DNA from: Kosakonia arachidis
GTDB taxonomy: Bacteria > Pseudomonadota > Gammaproteobacteria > Enterobacterales > Enterobacteriaceae
DNA length: 64,000 bases
NCBI RefSeq assembly: GCF_900116535.1
Contig: NZ_FPAU01000003.1
Span: 62,001 to 126,000 of the forward strand
Reading direction: 5' to 3'
Within the stretch, counting starts at the first letter, position 1; every line of letters begins with the position of its first letter. This document shows positions 16,206 through 25,735 of this stretch, one piece after another. The notes below the pieces were generated by a model, which was given only the letters and a program-made list of their open reading frames with translations, made no database searches and was not told the DNA's origin. The translations under genes were made by a program, and so were the position numbers.

Positions 16206-16489
16206 ACTTTTAGTGTAGTTTCTGTATGCAAAATCGCTACTTTTTTGCTCACTTTTTTTCAGAATATTTCGTCCGCCGTTCCGCTGATTTTCTATCGTTA
16301 ATGCGTCAATGCACACAGCTCATTCTCTGGGGTTTTGTAAGAACTGGGCGTGCCTTACCAGATCGACCTTTATCAGTCTGAAAAAACGGGGAAAGCTGTT
16401 CAGCCTGGCAGCGAGCCATTGCCCAGTGCGGTCGTTTGATTTACCCGATAGCTAAGAATGTTTGTAATATGTTGCAAAGTTGCGCACCG

Positions 16490-16505
16490 ACGATAACGTT
16501 TGCGC
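16490..16505. promoter_or_regulatory. PurR-box-like site, upstream copy
   Basis: ACGATAACGTTTGCGC matches the PurR consensus ACGCAAACGTTTGCGT at 13 of 16 positions, with the invariant central AACGTT. It lies upstream of a guanine/hypoxanthine transporter gene, a logical PurR target. Confidence 0.6.
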
Positions 16506-16631
16506 ATCGTCCGCTTGGATCTTCGCCGTGATAAGCAAAATTTAGCAAAAAGCGGCAAAGTTCAGTTGAAAAGCGCTGTGTAAACGCTGGATAATCGTTT
16601 GCCTTTTTTTGACCAACCGTTGTATGCGCGG

Positions 16632-16647
16632 AGTTAAACGTTTGCTT
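16632..16647. promoter_or_regulatory. PurR-box-like site, promoter-proximal copy
   Basis: AGTTAAACGTTTGCTT keeps the core AAACGTTTGC of the PurR operator with weaker ends. It lies 108 bp before the ghxP start. Two spaced sites would allow cooperative repression. Confidence 0.55.
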
Positions 16648-16755
16648 TTTTGTGGCCCCTTACCACAACGCAGCACAGGGAGATGACGTTTAACCGGCAG
16701 TGGACTGTCCACCACGCACTACAATGCACAATAAAATTCTCAGGGGATGTTTTCT

Positions 16756-18105
16756 ATGTCTACGCCTTCTGCGCGTACCAATGGTTCGCTTGACGTACTG
16801 TTTAAAATTTCTGCCCGTGGCAGTACTGTTCGTCAGGAAATCGTTGCCGGTTTAACCACCTTCCTCGCGATGGTCTATTCGGTGATCGTGGTGCCTGGCA
16901 TGCTGGGTAAAGCCGGTTTCCCGCCTGCTGCTGTTTTCGTCGCCACCTGTCTGGTCGCCGGTGTTGGTTCCATTGTGATGGGGCTGTGGGCGAATCTGCC
17001 GCTGGCCATCGGCTGCGCTATCTCTCTGACCGCGTTCACCGCGTTCAGTCTGGTACTGGGCCAACACATCAGCGTACCTGTCGCGCTTGGTGCGGTATTC
17101 CTGATGGGTGTACTGTTCACCATCATCTCCGCGACGGGCATCCGTAGTTGGATCCTGCGCAACCTGCCGCATGGCGTTGCGCATGGCACCGGCATCGGGA
17201 TTGGTCTGTTTCTGCTGCTGATTGCCGCAAACGGTGTTGGTCTGGTGATCAAAAACCCGCTGGACGGTCTGCCGGTTACGCTGGGCCATTTCGCCAGCTT
17301 CCCGGTGATCATGTCGCTGATCGGCCTGGCGGTGATTATCGGTCTGGAAAAACTGAAAGTGCCGGGCGGCATTCTGCTGACCATCATTGGTGTTTCCATC
17401 GTTGGCCTGATTTTCGATCCGAGCGTGCACTTCTCCGGTATTTTCGCTATGCCGTCGCTGAGCGATGACAAAGGCAACTCGCTGATCGGCAGCCTGGATA
17501 TCATGGGCGCGCTGAATCCGGTAGTGCTGCCGAGTGTGCTGGCGCTGGTGATGACGGCGGTCTTTGACGCCACCGGTACTATCCGTGCGGTAGCAGGCCA
17601 GGCCAATCTGTTGGATAAAGATGGTCAGATCATTGATGGCGGCAAAGCGCTGACCACTGACTCCTTGAGTAGCGTTTTCTCCGGTCTGGTCGGCGCGGCG
17701 CCAGCTGCGGTATATATCGAATCGGCAGCAGGTACGGCGGCAGGCGGTAAAACCGGTCTGACAGCGATTACCGTTGGCGTACTGTTTCTGCTGATCCTGT
17801 TCCTCTCTCCGCTCTCTTATCTGGTTCCTGCGTATGCCACCGCGCCAGCGTTGATGTACGTGGGTCTGCTGATGCTGAGCAATGTGGCGAAAATTGATTT
17901 TGCTGACTTCGTCGATGCAATGTCAGGCCTGATCACCGCCGTGTTCATCGTGCTGACCTGTAACATCGTCACCGGCATCATGATCGGTTTCGCCTCGCTG
18001 GTGATAGGTCGCGTGGTTTCCGGTGAGTGGCGCAAGCTGAACATCGGAACTATCGTGATTGCGGTTGCTCTGGTGGCCTTCTATGCAGGCGGCTGGGCAA
18101 TCTGA
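16756..18105 (+). CDS. ghxP: Guanine/hypoxanthine permease
   Basis: A 449-residue inner-membrane transporter of the NCS2 AzgA-like group, nearly identical to E. coli GhxP (YjcD) along its length. Many hydrophobic segments are present, as are the family motifs [15 protein letters not shown] near the N-terminus and [20 protein letters not shown] near residue 300. I start at the ATG at 16756 (MSTPSART, as in E. coli) with AGGGG nine bases upstream, not the ATG at 16747. It imports guanine and hypoxanthine by proton symport. PurR-like sites upstream suggest purine repression. Confidence 0.95.
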   Translation: MSTPSARTNGSLDVLFKISARGSTVRQEIVAGLTTFLAMVYSVIVVPGMLGKAGFPPAAVFVATCLVAGVGSIVMGLWANLPLAIGCAISLTAFTAFSLVLGQHISVPVALGAVFLMGVLFTIISATGIRSWILRNLPHGVAHGTGIGIGLFLLLIAANGVGLVIKNPLDGLPVTLGHFASFPVIMSLIGLAVIIGLEKLKVPGGILLTIIGVSIVGLIFDPSVHFSGIFAMPSLSDDKGNSLIGSLDIMGALNPVVLPSVLALVMTAVFDATGTIRAVAGQANLLDKDGQIIDGGKALTTDSLSSVFSGLVGAAPAAVYIESAAGTAAGGKTGLTAITVGVLFLLILFLSPLSYLVPAYATAPALMYVGLLMLSNVAKIDFADFVDAMSGLITAVFIVLTCNIVTGIMIGFASLVIGRVVSGEWRKLNIGTIVIAVALVAFYAGGWAI

Positions 18106-18123
18106 ACCATAAACGGTTACATA

Positions 18124-18152
18124 ATGGGCGACTTCGGTCGCCCATTTTTTTA
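18124..18152 (+). terminator. Rho-independent terminator after ghxP
   Basis: The stem ATGGGCGAC / GTCGCCCAT with a stable TTCG loop is followed by seven T. Confidence 0.93.
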
Positions 18153-18240
18153 CCCACAGCCCGGTTTCTTTGCGTTAAGCTGAATGCTCTGGACTCAAGG
18201 TCTGAGACCGCTATAACAAAACATTGCAAACAGGGAACGC

Positions 18241-19887
18241 ATGGAAATATTTTTTACCATTCTTATCATGACGCTCGTGGTGTCGCTCTCGGGCGTCTTC
18301 ACGCGTGTGCTGCCTTTTCAAATCCCGCTACCGTTGATGCAAATCGCCATCGGCGCGCTGCTGGCATTTCCCACGTTTGGCCTGCATGTCGAGTTCGATC
18401 CGGAACTGTTTCTGGTGCTGTTTATCCCGCCGCTGTTGTTTGCTGACGGCTGGAAAACGCCGACGCGCGAGTTTCTCGAGCATGGCCGCGAAATCTTCGG
18501 CCTTGCGCTTGCTCTGGTGGTGATCACCGTGGTCGGGATCGGCTTTTTAATCTACTGGCTGGTGCCTGGCATTCCGCTGGTGCCCGCTTTCGCGCTGGCG
18601 GCGGTGCTGTCGCCAACTGATGCGGTGGCGCTCTCCGGCATTGTTGGTGAAGGGCGCATTCCGAAAAAAATCATGGGCATTTTGCAGGGCGAAGCGTTGA
18701 TGAACGACGCTTCCGGACTGGTGTCACTGAAATTCGCTGTCGCCGTGGCGATGGGTACGATGGTCTTTACCGTCGGTGGCGCCACGGTCGAATTTATGAA
18801 AGTGGCGATTGGCGGCCTGCTGGCTGGCTTTGTGGTGAGCTGGCTGTACGGACGTTCGCTGCGCTTTCTCAGTCGCTGGGGCGGTGATGAACCGGCCACG
18901 CAGATCGTGCTGCTGTTCCTGCTGCCGTTTGCTTCTTATCTGATTGCGGAGCATATCGGCGTCTCCGGCATCCTGGCCGCCGTTGCCGCGGGGATGACTA
19001 TCACCCGTTCCGGTGTTATGCGCACCGCGCCGCTGGCGATGCGTCTGCGCGCTAACAGCACCTGGGCGATGCTGGAATTTGTCTTTAACGGTATGGTGTT
19101 CTTGCTGTTAGGTCTGCAACTGCCGGGCATCCTGGAATCGTCACTGGCGGCGGCGGAGGCCGATCCGAATGTTGAAACCTGGATGCTGTTCACCGATATT
19201 GTGTTGATCTATGGTGCGCTGATGCTGGTGCGTTTCGGCTGGCTGTGGACGATGAAGAGATTCAGCCTGCGTTTTTTACATAAAAAGCCGATGCAGTTCG
19301 CCTCCTGGAGCGATCGCGAGCTACTGATTGCGACCTTTGCCGGGGTTCGCGGGGCGATCACGCTGGCCGGTGTGCTCTCCATTCCGTTGCTGCTGCCCGG
19401 CGGCGATGTCTTCCCGGCGCGTTACGAGCTGGTGTTTCTTTCCGCTGGTGTGATCCTTTTCTCGCTGTTCGTTGGCGTCATTGCGCTGCCGCCGCTGTTG
19501 CAGCATATTGAAGTGCGTGACCACGCTCAGCAGTACAAAGAGGAGCGCATGGCGCGGGCGGCGACTGCCGATGTGGCGATTGTCACGATCCAGAAAATGG
19601 AAGAGCGCCTGGCGGCGGATATTGAAGAGAATATCGATAATCAGTTGCTGACGGAGGTCAGCTCCCGGGTAATTGGTAATCTGCGACGCCGCGCAGATGG
19701 GCGCAACAACATCGAAAGTTCACTGCAGGAAGAGAACCTGGAGCGTCGTTTCCGCCTGGCGGCGCTGCGATCTGAACGCGCCGAGCTTTACCATCTGCGC
19801 GCCACCCGGCAGATCAGCAACGAGACACTGCAAAAACTGCTGCACGACCTCGATTTGCTGGAAGCGTTGCTGCTGGAGAGGAAATAA
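18241..19887 (+). CDS. yjcE: CPA1-family Na+/H+ antiporter
   Basis: A 548-residue inner-membrane cation/proton antiporter matching E. coli YjcE in length and sequence. About twelve membrane segments are present, with LSPTDAVALSGI (~residues 120-131) and GEALMNDASGLV (~150-161) carrying the acidic transport residues typical of CPA1. A hydrophilic C-terminal ~120 residues is rich in charged helices. The neighbouring order ghxP-yjcE is that of E. coli; the E. coli neighbour yjcF on the other side is missing here. Confidence 0.93.
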   Translation: MEIFFTILIMTLVVSLSGVFTRVLPFQIPLPLMQIAIGALLAFPTFGLHVEFDPELFLVLFIPPLLFADGWKTPTREFLEHGREIFGLALALVVITVVGIGFLIYWLVPGIPLVPAFALAAVLSPTDAVALSGIVGEGRIPKKIMGILQGEALMNDASGLVSLKFAVAVAMGTMVFTVGGATVEFMKVAIGGLLAGFVVSWLYGRSLRFLSRWGGDEPATQIVLLFLLPFASYLIAEHIGVSGILAAVAAGMTITRSGVMRTAPLAMRLRANSTWAMLEFVFNGMVFLLLGLQLPGILESSLAAAEADPNVETWMLFTDIVLIYGALMLVRFGWLWTMKRFSLRFLHKKPMQFASWSDRELLIATFAGVRGAITLAGVLSIPLLLPGGDVFPARYELVFLSAGVILFSLFVGVIALPPLLQHIEVRDHAQQYKEERMARAATADVAIVTIQKMEERLAADIEENIDNQLLTEVSSRVIGNLRRRADGRNNIESSLQEENLERRFRLAALRSERAELYHLRATRQISNETLQKLLHDLDLLEALLLERK

Positions 19888-20002
19888 TCACCTTTCGGGG
19901 CGAGTTTCCTGCCCCTTTTCCCCACGTCATAAAAATCTAAAATTCTGGTGATATCCGGGTTTGCTCTGTGCAGGATGAGGTTTTTCATTTCAGGGAATTA
20001 TC

Positions 20003-20472
20003 ATGAGTGCAAAAACGACATCGTCAGAAGGCCGGATCCGACAGCACTGGGATCAACTCTCCAGCCACGAGCAGCGGCTGGCAGATGTGCTGCTTGCTGC
20101 TCCTGGACCGCTGGCGATAATATAGCCACCGAGCTGGCGCAAAGCGCAGGCGTTTCCAAAGCCACCACGACCCGCTTTTTCCGCCATCTCGGTTATGAGA
20201 GTGATGAAGCGGCTCGCCACCAGGCGCGCGAAATGCAAAGCAGTGGATCGCCGCTCTATCTGCAAGCCGCACCGGGCGCTTCGCCGATGGACAACGTGAA
20301 GCAGCAGCATCTGGAAAAAGAGATCGCTAACCTGGTGAACAGCTATCGCACCCTGGAACAGCCAGGGGCTATTGCTGTAGATCCTGAAGGACATGTTTTT
20401 ATTGCTCAAGGCGGAAATGACGACGACGGCACCAAAGGTTGGGTGTCCATGTCTCCGGTCGAAGACAATTAA
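20003..20472 (+). pseudogene. Broken RpiR-family regulator fused to an unknown tail
   Basis: The ATG at 20003 opens MSAKTTSSEGRIRQHWDQLS and continues to LLAAPGPLA, then hits a stop near 20120. One base later the next frame continues DNIATELAQSAGVSKATTTR and FFRHLGYES, the expected helix-turn-helix of RpiR regulators. It runs on through the linker to LVNSYRTLEQ (about 20360). The SIS sugar-binding domain is absent. Instead the frame runs 36 more codons (GAIAVDPEGHVFIAQGGNDD and onward) to a stop at 20472, a tail I do not recognise. A one-base loss plus loss of the sensor domain makes function unlikely. Confidence 0.75.
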
Positions 20473-20529
20473 CGGTATCCTACTGATAGAATAGCGATGA
20501 AAAGCCGCCGAGTTTCCCCTGCGACGTGA

Positions 20530-20994
20530 TCAATCATCACTCCGGCTTTCCGCTTCCTGCCGTATTTCGCTCATCGTAGCCCGCATATTGTCCAGACACT
20601 CAGACGCCGGTTCCCCAGCCTTCACCAATGACGCTTCAGCCTGCACATAATAACGCTCTGCTTGTTCGGTGGTGAAATGCGTTATGCCGGGAATACTGCA
20701 TATCAGGGATGTCCCAAAACGCTGCTGCAAGTCATCAGGATAATTTTCGATCACGTCGGTCGCCTTCAGCACATTCGTCGGGTCTTTAACAAGCGCCATG
20801 CTGATCGCCGTTGCCAGCCGCGAAGCGTGTTCGTCATCAAGCGTGCCACCAATGCTTTTCGCTTTCACCGGTAGCGCCTGGATAGTTGCAGGATCTGCGT
20901 TGTCTACCAACTTCAAATAAGCATTCCAACTGCTATCTGAAGCCATACAGGATGCAGACAGAGCGCAAGCCAGCAGAACTGCCCAGCACCTCAC
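20530..20994 (-). CDS. Probable periplasmic immunity protein of the Tlde1-like effector
   Basis: A ~154-residue exported protein. The chosen GTG start at 20994 directly precedes a hydrophobic signal (RCWAVLLACALSASCMA). Alternatives at 21045 or 21078 would lengthen the N-terminus and the overlap. The mature part is helical and acidic, with AERYYVQAEASLVKAGEPAS near the C-terminus. It overlaps the end of the effector gene by 62 bp and is transcribed with it. Small exported partners encoded directly after a peptidoglycan-targeting type VI effector are usually immunity proteins; that role is inferred from position and export signal. Confidence 0.6.
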   Translation of the reverse strand: MRCWAVLLACALSASCMASDSSWNAYLKLVDNADPATIQALPVKAKSIGGTLDDEHASRLATAISMALVKDPTNVLKATDVIENYPDDLQQRFGTSLICSIPGITHFTTEQAERYYVQAEASLVKAGEPASECLDNMRATMSEIRQEAESRSDD

Positions 20995-21352
20995 CGTACA
21001 ACCCAAGCGTGCGATCCGATGACAGAATGACTTTCGAGCGAACATGCGGCCCCATAATGATACATCCTTCAGAAGCAAATCCGGCCGGTTTAGGTGGTTT
21101 ACGTTCGCCGTGGATGCGGAATGCAGAACGCCCGAAGCTCTCCCCGGATGTCATTTTCAGGATGATAGTCATTGGGCCTTTGGAATTGGAGTGTCCGCCA
21201 ATGTGATATGTTCCGCGCGGCAGTAGCCCCATGCCTTTAACATGCTGGCGATCAGGGTTGTTCTTATTGGTCAGATTGCCTGAATACCCTGTACCTACCA
21301 GCTTGCCTTTGTGCCACAGCTCGCCAGTGCTCTGATAATATGTCCATGCCAT
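20933..21352 (-). CDS. Tlde1-like (DUF2778) type VI secretion effector, L,D-transpeptidase-type
   Basis: A 139-residue protein with the DUF2778/Tlde1 pattern. It starts MAWTYYQSTGELWHKGKLV, then LLPRGTYHIGG, with catalytic His81 in FRIHGER and Cys97 in ASEGCIIMG. Known Tlde1 enzymes attack or remodel peptidoglycan stems in the target periplasm. It has no signal peptide of its own, as expected for Hcp-delivered cargo. An AAGGAG site overlaps the hcp stop region 10 bp upstream, so the two genes form one unit. The start at 21352 is set by that site. Confidence 0.85.
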   Translation of the reverse strand: MAWTYYQSTGELWHKGKLVGTGYSGNLTNKNNPDRQHVKGMGLLPRGTYHIGGHSNSKGPMTIILKMTSGESFGRSAFRIHGERKPPKPAGFASEGCIIMGPHVRSKVILSSDRTLGLYGEVLGSSAGLRSVCILYGFR

Positions 21353-21362
21353 GATTATCTCC

Positions 21363-21853
21363 TTATGCGGCGCTGCGCTCTTTCCAGCTGTCAGAATGAA
21401 TAATATTTCCATCGAGGTAATGCCAGGTGATTTTCTCATACGTCATTTCGACCGCTTCCATGTGGTCATAATGCTGGTAATCAGGGTCTTTGATATCTTC
21501 CATATATGGAACAACGCTGGTAATTCGGGTGCCCTCTAAGAATATATTGAAATATTCTTCCTCCTGTCCTGCGTGATTAATTCGGTAGAATTTAAGCTCT
21601 GCTGATTTTAAGCGTTTTCCTGTTCCGACAAATTGGAAAAGATACGCGCTGGATGAATCAACGGCTTTGTGAATACAAAGGGTGAATGCTCTCGTGTGGC
21701 AGTGATCTTCCCGGTCAGGTCGTCTGTTGGTATAGAGACTCTGCCTGCCAATGCCGTAATCTCTATGCTCCCCTCGCGCTGCTGGATATCAACTGAACCT
21801 TTTACATCATTTCCGTCGTCATCCTTCAGCCATAAATAAATAGGTATAGCCAT
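21363..21853 (-). pseudogene. hcp: hcp (type VI secretion tube protein), frameshifted
   Basis: The first ~62 codons read as Hcp (MAIPIYLWLKDDDGNDVKGS, then REGSIEITA, IPTDDLTGK and HSPFVFTK). The frame stops at 21608. Shifting frame at the AAA tract at 21666-21668 restores the rest: VDSSSAYLFQFVGTGKRLKS, FYRINHAGQEEEYFN, VPYMEDIKDPDYQHYD and ITWHYLDGNIIHSDSWKERS, ending at 21363. Adding one base gives 163 residues, the normal Hcp length. Every downstream motif is intact, so this is either a very recent mutation, a sequencing error in the A tract, or a slippage site. It heads the effector-immunity unit. Confidence 0.88.
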
Positions 21854-22340
21854 TCGTAATTCTCCAATTTTAGATTAGGAATTAAAATTCTACACTTATA
21901 AAGAAAACGAGAAAATAAATTTAAACATCCGTATAATCTATTGAATAATTAAATCAATAATCATGATAAGTGTTTAATGAATGACATGCTTAATGTATTC
22001 AACTAAAGCATAAACCCTCGAGGGCATCGGTAAAGCGCCGCACTATTCATTCAGGTATGTAATTTATTCGTCGGTGGGGGTTATCAAGTCGGGCCCCTTG
22101 TTTCTTGAATTTCCAACTGTACGTGAAACTGTATGCCCGTTGAACGTATTGTCTGGAATAGCGTCCTCGGCTGCAATCTCTTTAGCGGAATCCCCGTCAG
22201 TGCTTTGATTTAGTCTACGGCAGCGGATACCCGCGTGCGCGATGTGGAGGTGCGTATTCTGACGTCAGGATTTCCGCAGGTGAATTTGCAAGGTCCATGG
22301 GTGCCGGGGCATGCTGCCTGAGCTGAGCGATGTCGGGAAG
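21854..22340. other. Intergenic region between hcp and the LysR gene
   Basis: The half next to hcp is AT-rich and should hold its promoter. The half next to the LysR gene is GC-richer and contains gene debris. One frame, DVEVRILTSGFPQVNLQGPW (about 22240-22300), faintly resembles the SymE toxin core. No intact gene is present. Confidence 0.4.
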
Positions 22341-23255
22341 CTACGCTTTCCCCGCAGGCAATGATGAGGCGTCTGACCCAAGCCAGAACCCTTCACAACA
22401 GCTTAACCACGCCTGCGCACTGTGGGAAAGATAGACGCCTTCGCGCCAAATCATCCCAAGTTGCCAGCGTAAATCGCTCTGCAAAGGAAGCCAAAGCAGG
22501 CTTTGTTTATCCAGTCGCTGGCAAATCGGTTCTGGCAGAATGGCTATGCCGATGCCTGCCTGCACCATCGCTGCCAAAAAATCCCATTGCCCGCTCCGCA
22601 CGGCGATGCGCGGCTTCACATCGTGCTGATTAAACAACTGCATTAACTGGCGGCTGAGGGCAAAATCTTCGTTGTAGATAAGTAGAGGATATTCACCTAA
22701 CTCTTCCGGCGTGACCGCTTCGTGTTTCAGCCAGTCGCCGGAGCGTGGCACCAGCACACACATTGGGTAGCTGAACAGCGGCATTGTTGCTAAACCGCTG
22801 TCTTCTTCTACCGGCAGCGCAGTCATCGCCAGATCCAACTCACTATTGCTTACCGCATGCTGCACTGTCAGACCGCCAAATTCGGCAATTTTCAGCTCAA
22901 CACCGGGATAACGCTGACGAAACAAGCTGATCGGCCCGGCCATTAGCATGCCCACCATAGGTGGAATGCCGAGGCGCAACAGACCTTTGTTCAGTGTGTT
23001 GATATCGCCAAGCTCTGCCTCCAACTGTTGGAATTCGGCGAGGATCGCCATGCCGCGTTCAAACACTACACGTCCGGTATCGGTCAGCAGTAATTTGCGG
23101 CCATCGCGAATCAACAACGTGCAGTTGAGTTCATCCTCAAGATTTTTCAACATTTTGCTAATGGTCGGTTGGGTGACGAACAGGCGCTCCGCCGCGCGGG
23201 TGAAACTTTGCTGGCGTACTACCTCGACAAAATAGCGCAGCGCTCTGATGTCCAT
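22341..23255 (-). CDS. LysR-family transcriptional regulator
   Basis: A 304-residue LysR regulator. The N-terminal winged helix is canonical: LRYFVEVVRQQSFTRAAERL (residues 5-24) and then VTQPTISKMLKNLEDEL. It is followed by a two-lobed effector domain. The sequence style recalls the CidR/YwbI subgroup, often paired with cid/lrg-type or metabolite genes, but no such partner is adjacent. LysR regulators often control divergent genes; the 540 bp beyond its start contain none, so the original target may be lost or may be elsewhere. Confidence 0.9.
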   Translation of the reverse strand: MDIRALRYFVEVVRQQSFTRAAERLFVTQPTISKMLKNLEDELNCTLLIRDGRKLLLTDTGRVVFERGMAILAEFQQLEAELGDINTLNKGLLRLGIPPMVGMLMAGPISLFRQRYPGVELKIAEFGGLTVQHAVSNSELDLAMTALPVEEDSGLATMPLFSYPMCVLVPRSGDWLKHEAVTPEELGEYPLLIYNEDFALSRQLMQLFNQHDVKPRIAVRSGQWDFLAAMVQAGIGIAILPEPICQRLDKQSLLWLPLQSDLRWQLGMIWREGVYLSHSAQAWLSCCEGFWLGSDASSLPAGKA

Positions 23256-23738
23256 AATGATTCCCTGGAATTCTGTGTGCGATGAGTTTAATTCATTTCA
23301 GTAACGTAAGGGGGATCTCTGTACTGGCCTTGCAATGAATTTAATCACGAGACGCATAGAGACAAACAACTTATTTGCGGCAACGATGTAATGAAAAAGC
23401 GTTTGAACAAAACATCCCACCGTCCCGATAGGGTTAATGCTTGTGAGGAAAACGGAGAATATGCGGCTGCCTGGCTTAATTTAACGGTCAGATTGCCAAC
23501 GCCAGTGTACCCGGCATTTTTGTCCGCTTCGTTCGGCTACGGGGGCATTAATCAAACATCTGCTGATTAAATTCAGTGGTCATCGCTGACATAGTAGGCA
23601 GATAACTTTCGGGTTGTATTTGAATGAGCATTCACCTTCGGTTCAGCCTCCGTTCCACCGGCATGTACCCGTCGGCACAGCGATTCATCCTTTTATGCAG
23701 GGAGAGGTTTCTGGCTCTGTCAGGAAATTGCAAAACAG
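23256..23738. other. Gene-free region between the LysR gene and the alcohol dehydrogenase gene
   Basis: About 480 bp with no convincing gene on either strand. The sequence looks like decayed intergenic DNA. It is where a divergent LysR target gene would be expected, and none is found. Confidence 0.45.
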
Positions 23739-23771
23739 AGGCCTTATTGCCAGAAACCAGCAATAAGGCCT
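23739..23771 (-). terminator. Terminator of the alcohol dehydrogenase gene
   Basis: A 12-bp perfect stem (AGGCCTTATTGC / GCAATAAGGCCT) with a nine-base loop. The minus strand continues CTCTGTTTTG and the plus strand TTTTCG, so it could act in both directions; it lies 25 bp after the dehydrogenase stop. Confidence 0.7.
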
Positions 23772-23796
23772 TTTCGCGTCCTGCAATGGCGCTTAT

Positions 23797-24963
23797 TTAT
23801 AGCGCTCCTTCACCTTCGTAAGCCTGACGATAAAGCTCAATGACCTGCTCTTTCGTCGCTTTTCTTGGGTTAGTTAACTGGCAAACATCTTTTTTGGCGT
23901 TTTCCGCCATAATGGCAAAGTCTTCAGGTTTTACCCCAAGGCTTTTCAGATCGGCTGGAATGCCGACTTGTTTGCTCAGACGACGAATGGCGGCAATGGC
24001 TTTCTCTGCCGCTTCATCGGTCGACAGTCCGGCGACTTTTTCACCCATGGCTTCTGCAATATCACGGAAGCGATTAAGGTTGCCAATAAGGTTAAAAGAC
24101 TCAACATAAGGCAGGAGAATAGCATTACATACGCCGTGAGGCAGGTTATAGAACCCGCCCAGTTGGTGCGCCATTGCATGTACATAGCCCAGAGAAGCGT
24201 TGTTAAACGCAATCCCGGCGAGATACTGAGCATAGGCCATGTTGTCCCTTGCCGTCATATACTCACCGTTCGCTACTGCTTTGGGCAGGTATTGCGTAAT
24301 CATCTTAATGGCTTGTAATGCGGCGGCATCTGTTAGCGGATTAGCCATTGTTGACACATAGGCTTCGATAGCATGTGTCAGCGCATCCATGCCGGTTGCT
24401 GCGGTAAGGGAGGGTGGCATTCCGACCATTAATACCGGGTCGTTGATGGAAATTTGAGGTGTTACGCGCCAGTCCACGATCGCCATTTTCACCTTGCGTT
24501 CTGTATCCGTAATAATACAGAAACGGGTAATTTCGGAGGCTGTCCCTGCGGTGGTGTTAATAGCCATCAACGGGATCATATCGTTGCTGGATTTATCTAC
24601 CCCTTCATAATCGCGAATATTTCCGCCATTTGCCGCAACCAGACCAATGCCTTTTGCACAGTCATGGGATGAACCACCACCGAGTGACACGATCCCATTA
24701 CATTCGTGCTCACGATAGCTCTCAATGCCTGCTGCTACATTTTTATCCGTAGGGTTTGGCTCTGCACCACCAAATATATGTACATCGATACCCGCTTCCC
24801 GGTAAATTTTCGCAACATTATCCGCCATGCCGTTTTTTGCCAGAAATGCGTCCGTAACAATAAGTATTTTTTTCACATTTAACGTTCGAGCCAAAGTACC
24901 AGCTTCCTGAACACTACCTTCACCAAATACATTTCGTGTTGGTAGAAAATAATATGTCGACAT
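23797..24963 (-). CDS. Iron-containing alcohol dehydrogenase (Mdh/DhaT-like)
   Basis: A 388-residue group III Fe-dependent alcohol dehydrogenase. The NAD-binding motif [13 protein letters not shown] is near residue 95. The metal-site region [14 protein letters not shown] (~190-203) and the histidine segment [20 protein letters not shown] (~262-281) supply the usual Asp and three His ligands. It resembles 1,3-propanediol dehydrogenase DhaT and bacillar methanol dehydrogenase more than AdhE. The physiological alcohol cannot be read from the sequence. It stands alone between a LysR gene and a GGDEF-EAL gene. Confidence 0.9.
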   Translation of the reverse strand: MSTYYFLPTRNVFGEGSVQEAGTLARTLNVKKILIVTDAFLAKNGMADNVAKIYREAGIDVHIFGGAEPNPTDKNVAAGIESYREHECNGIVSLGGGSSHDCAKGIGLVAANGGNIRDYEGVDKSSNDMIPLMAINTTAGTASEITRFCIITDTERKVKMAIVDWRVTPQISINDPVLMVGMPPSLTAATGMDALTHAIEAYVSTMANPLTDAAALQAIKMITQYLPKAVANGEYMTARDNMAYAQYLAGIAFNNASLGYVHAMAHQLGGFYNLPHGVCNAILLPYVESFNLIGNLNRFRDIAEAMGEKVAGLSTDEAAEKAIAAIRRLSKQVGIPADLKSLGVKPEDFAIMAENAKKDVCQLTNPRKATKEQVIELYRQAYEGEGAL

Positions 24964-25735
24964 TGCTCATCCTCTGTTCATCAATGTAATTGTTAAATGC
25001 TTTTAAACTCCTGGCAAAGTATCAACAGCTCAGGATAACGATACTCTGGTGATGCGAATAAAAGCGCTGACTGAATGTGTGGAGGCAATGTTAAAGAAAA
25101 GCTGAGTGGGAACAGTGAACAACCTCACAAAAGTAGTGGTTTTTAACAGAAATAATCAATTATATTTACAGATTGACTTTTTAATTATTACGTTTTTTAT
25201 TCCTTTGTTACAAATGAGATGTGACTCATCGCAGTACAGCCTGTGGGCGATAACGCTTCCTATGCATCTGATTACGTCTTATGGGGAAGAGACAGTTTTA
25301 TCGTCGTCACTATCACTTCCTGTACTTACGTTGCGGCTTGATGCAAAGGCGTGCGTCAGATCTGTCGGCAGGAGAATGCTATGATTGAAGTTGTTCTCTT
25401 CCACGTTTGCTCCAGCTTGTTGACGGTGAGCGAAAACGCGGTCGGTAGTGTGTAAGCCAGTCAGTGCGCAGTCGTCTTTTTCTATCACGAAGAGTGAAAG
25501 GTACCGGTCCTGCACGATTTAACGTAAACGGAATTGATGATAGTGGAATGACGTTTTACATATTACATGATGTTATGCATTGAATGGGATAAATCAATTC
25601 TGTTATTTTTCTGAGACTAAGGATTGTTAACTGCCAATGTTCGGATTGAGTTCGATTGTTTTTTGGTCGGCTGTTGAAATAGTCATTACACGCTGAGAGT
25701 AAATCATAGTTTTTATTGATCGTGGCGAGGGCATT
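24964..25735. other. Long intergenic region between the dehydrogenase gene and the GGDEF-EAL gene
   Basis: About 770 bp. Short frames exist on both strands (for example 25106-25384 plus and 25279-25515 minus) but overlap each other and show no recognisable protein or good ribosome site. I see no RNA gene. It presumably contains two divergent promoters. Confidence 0.45.

Larger units (their letters stand above)
16206..16755. other. ghxP upstream region
   Basis: About 550 bp without a gene. It carries two PurR-like palindromes, listed separately, and AT-rich stretches. The long leader before ghxP may contain its promoter near the operators. Confidence 0.5.

Noticed and set aside
22240-22300. 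SymE toxin remnant
   Set aside because: The resemblance is limited to a VNLQGPW-type core in one frame, too short to be sure.
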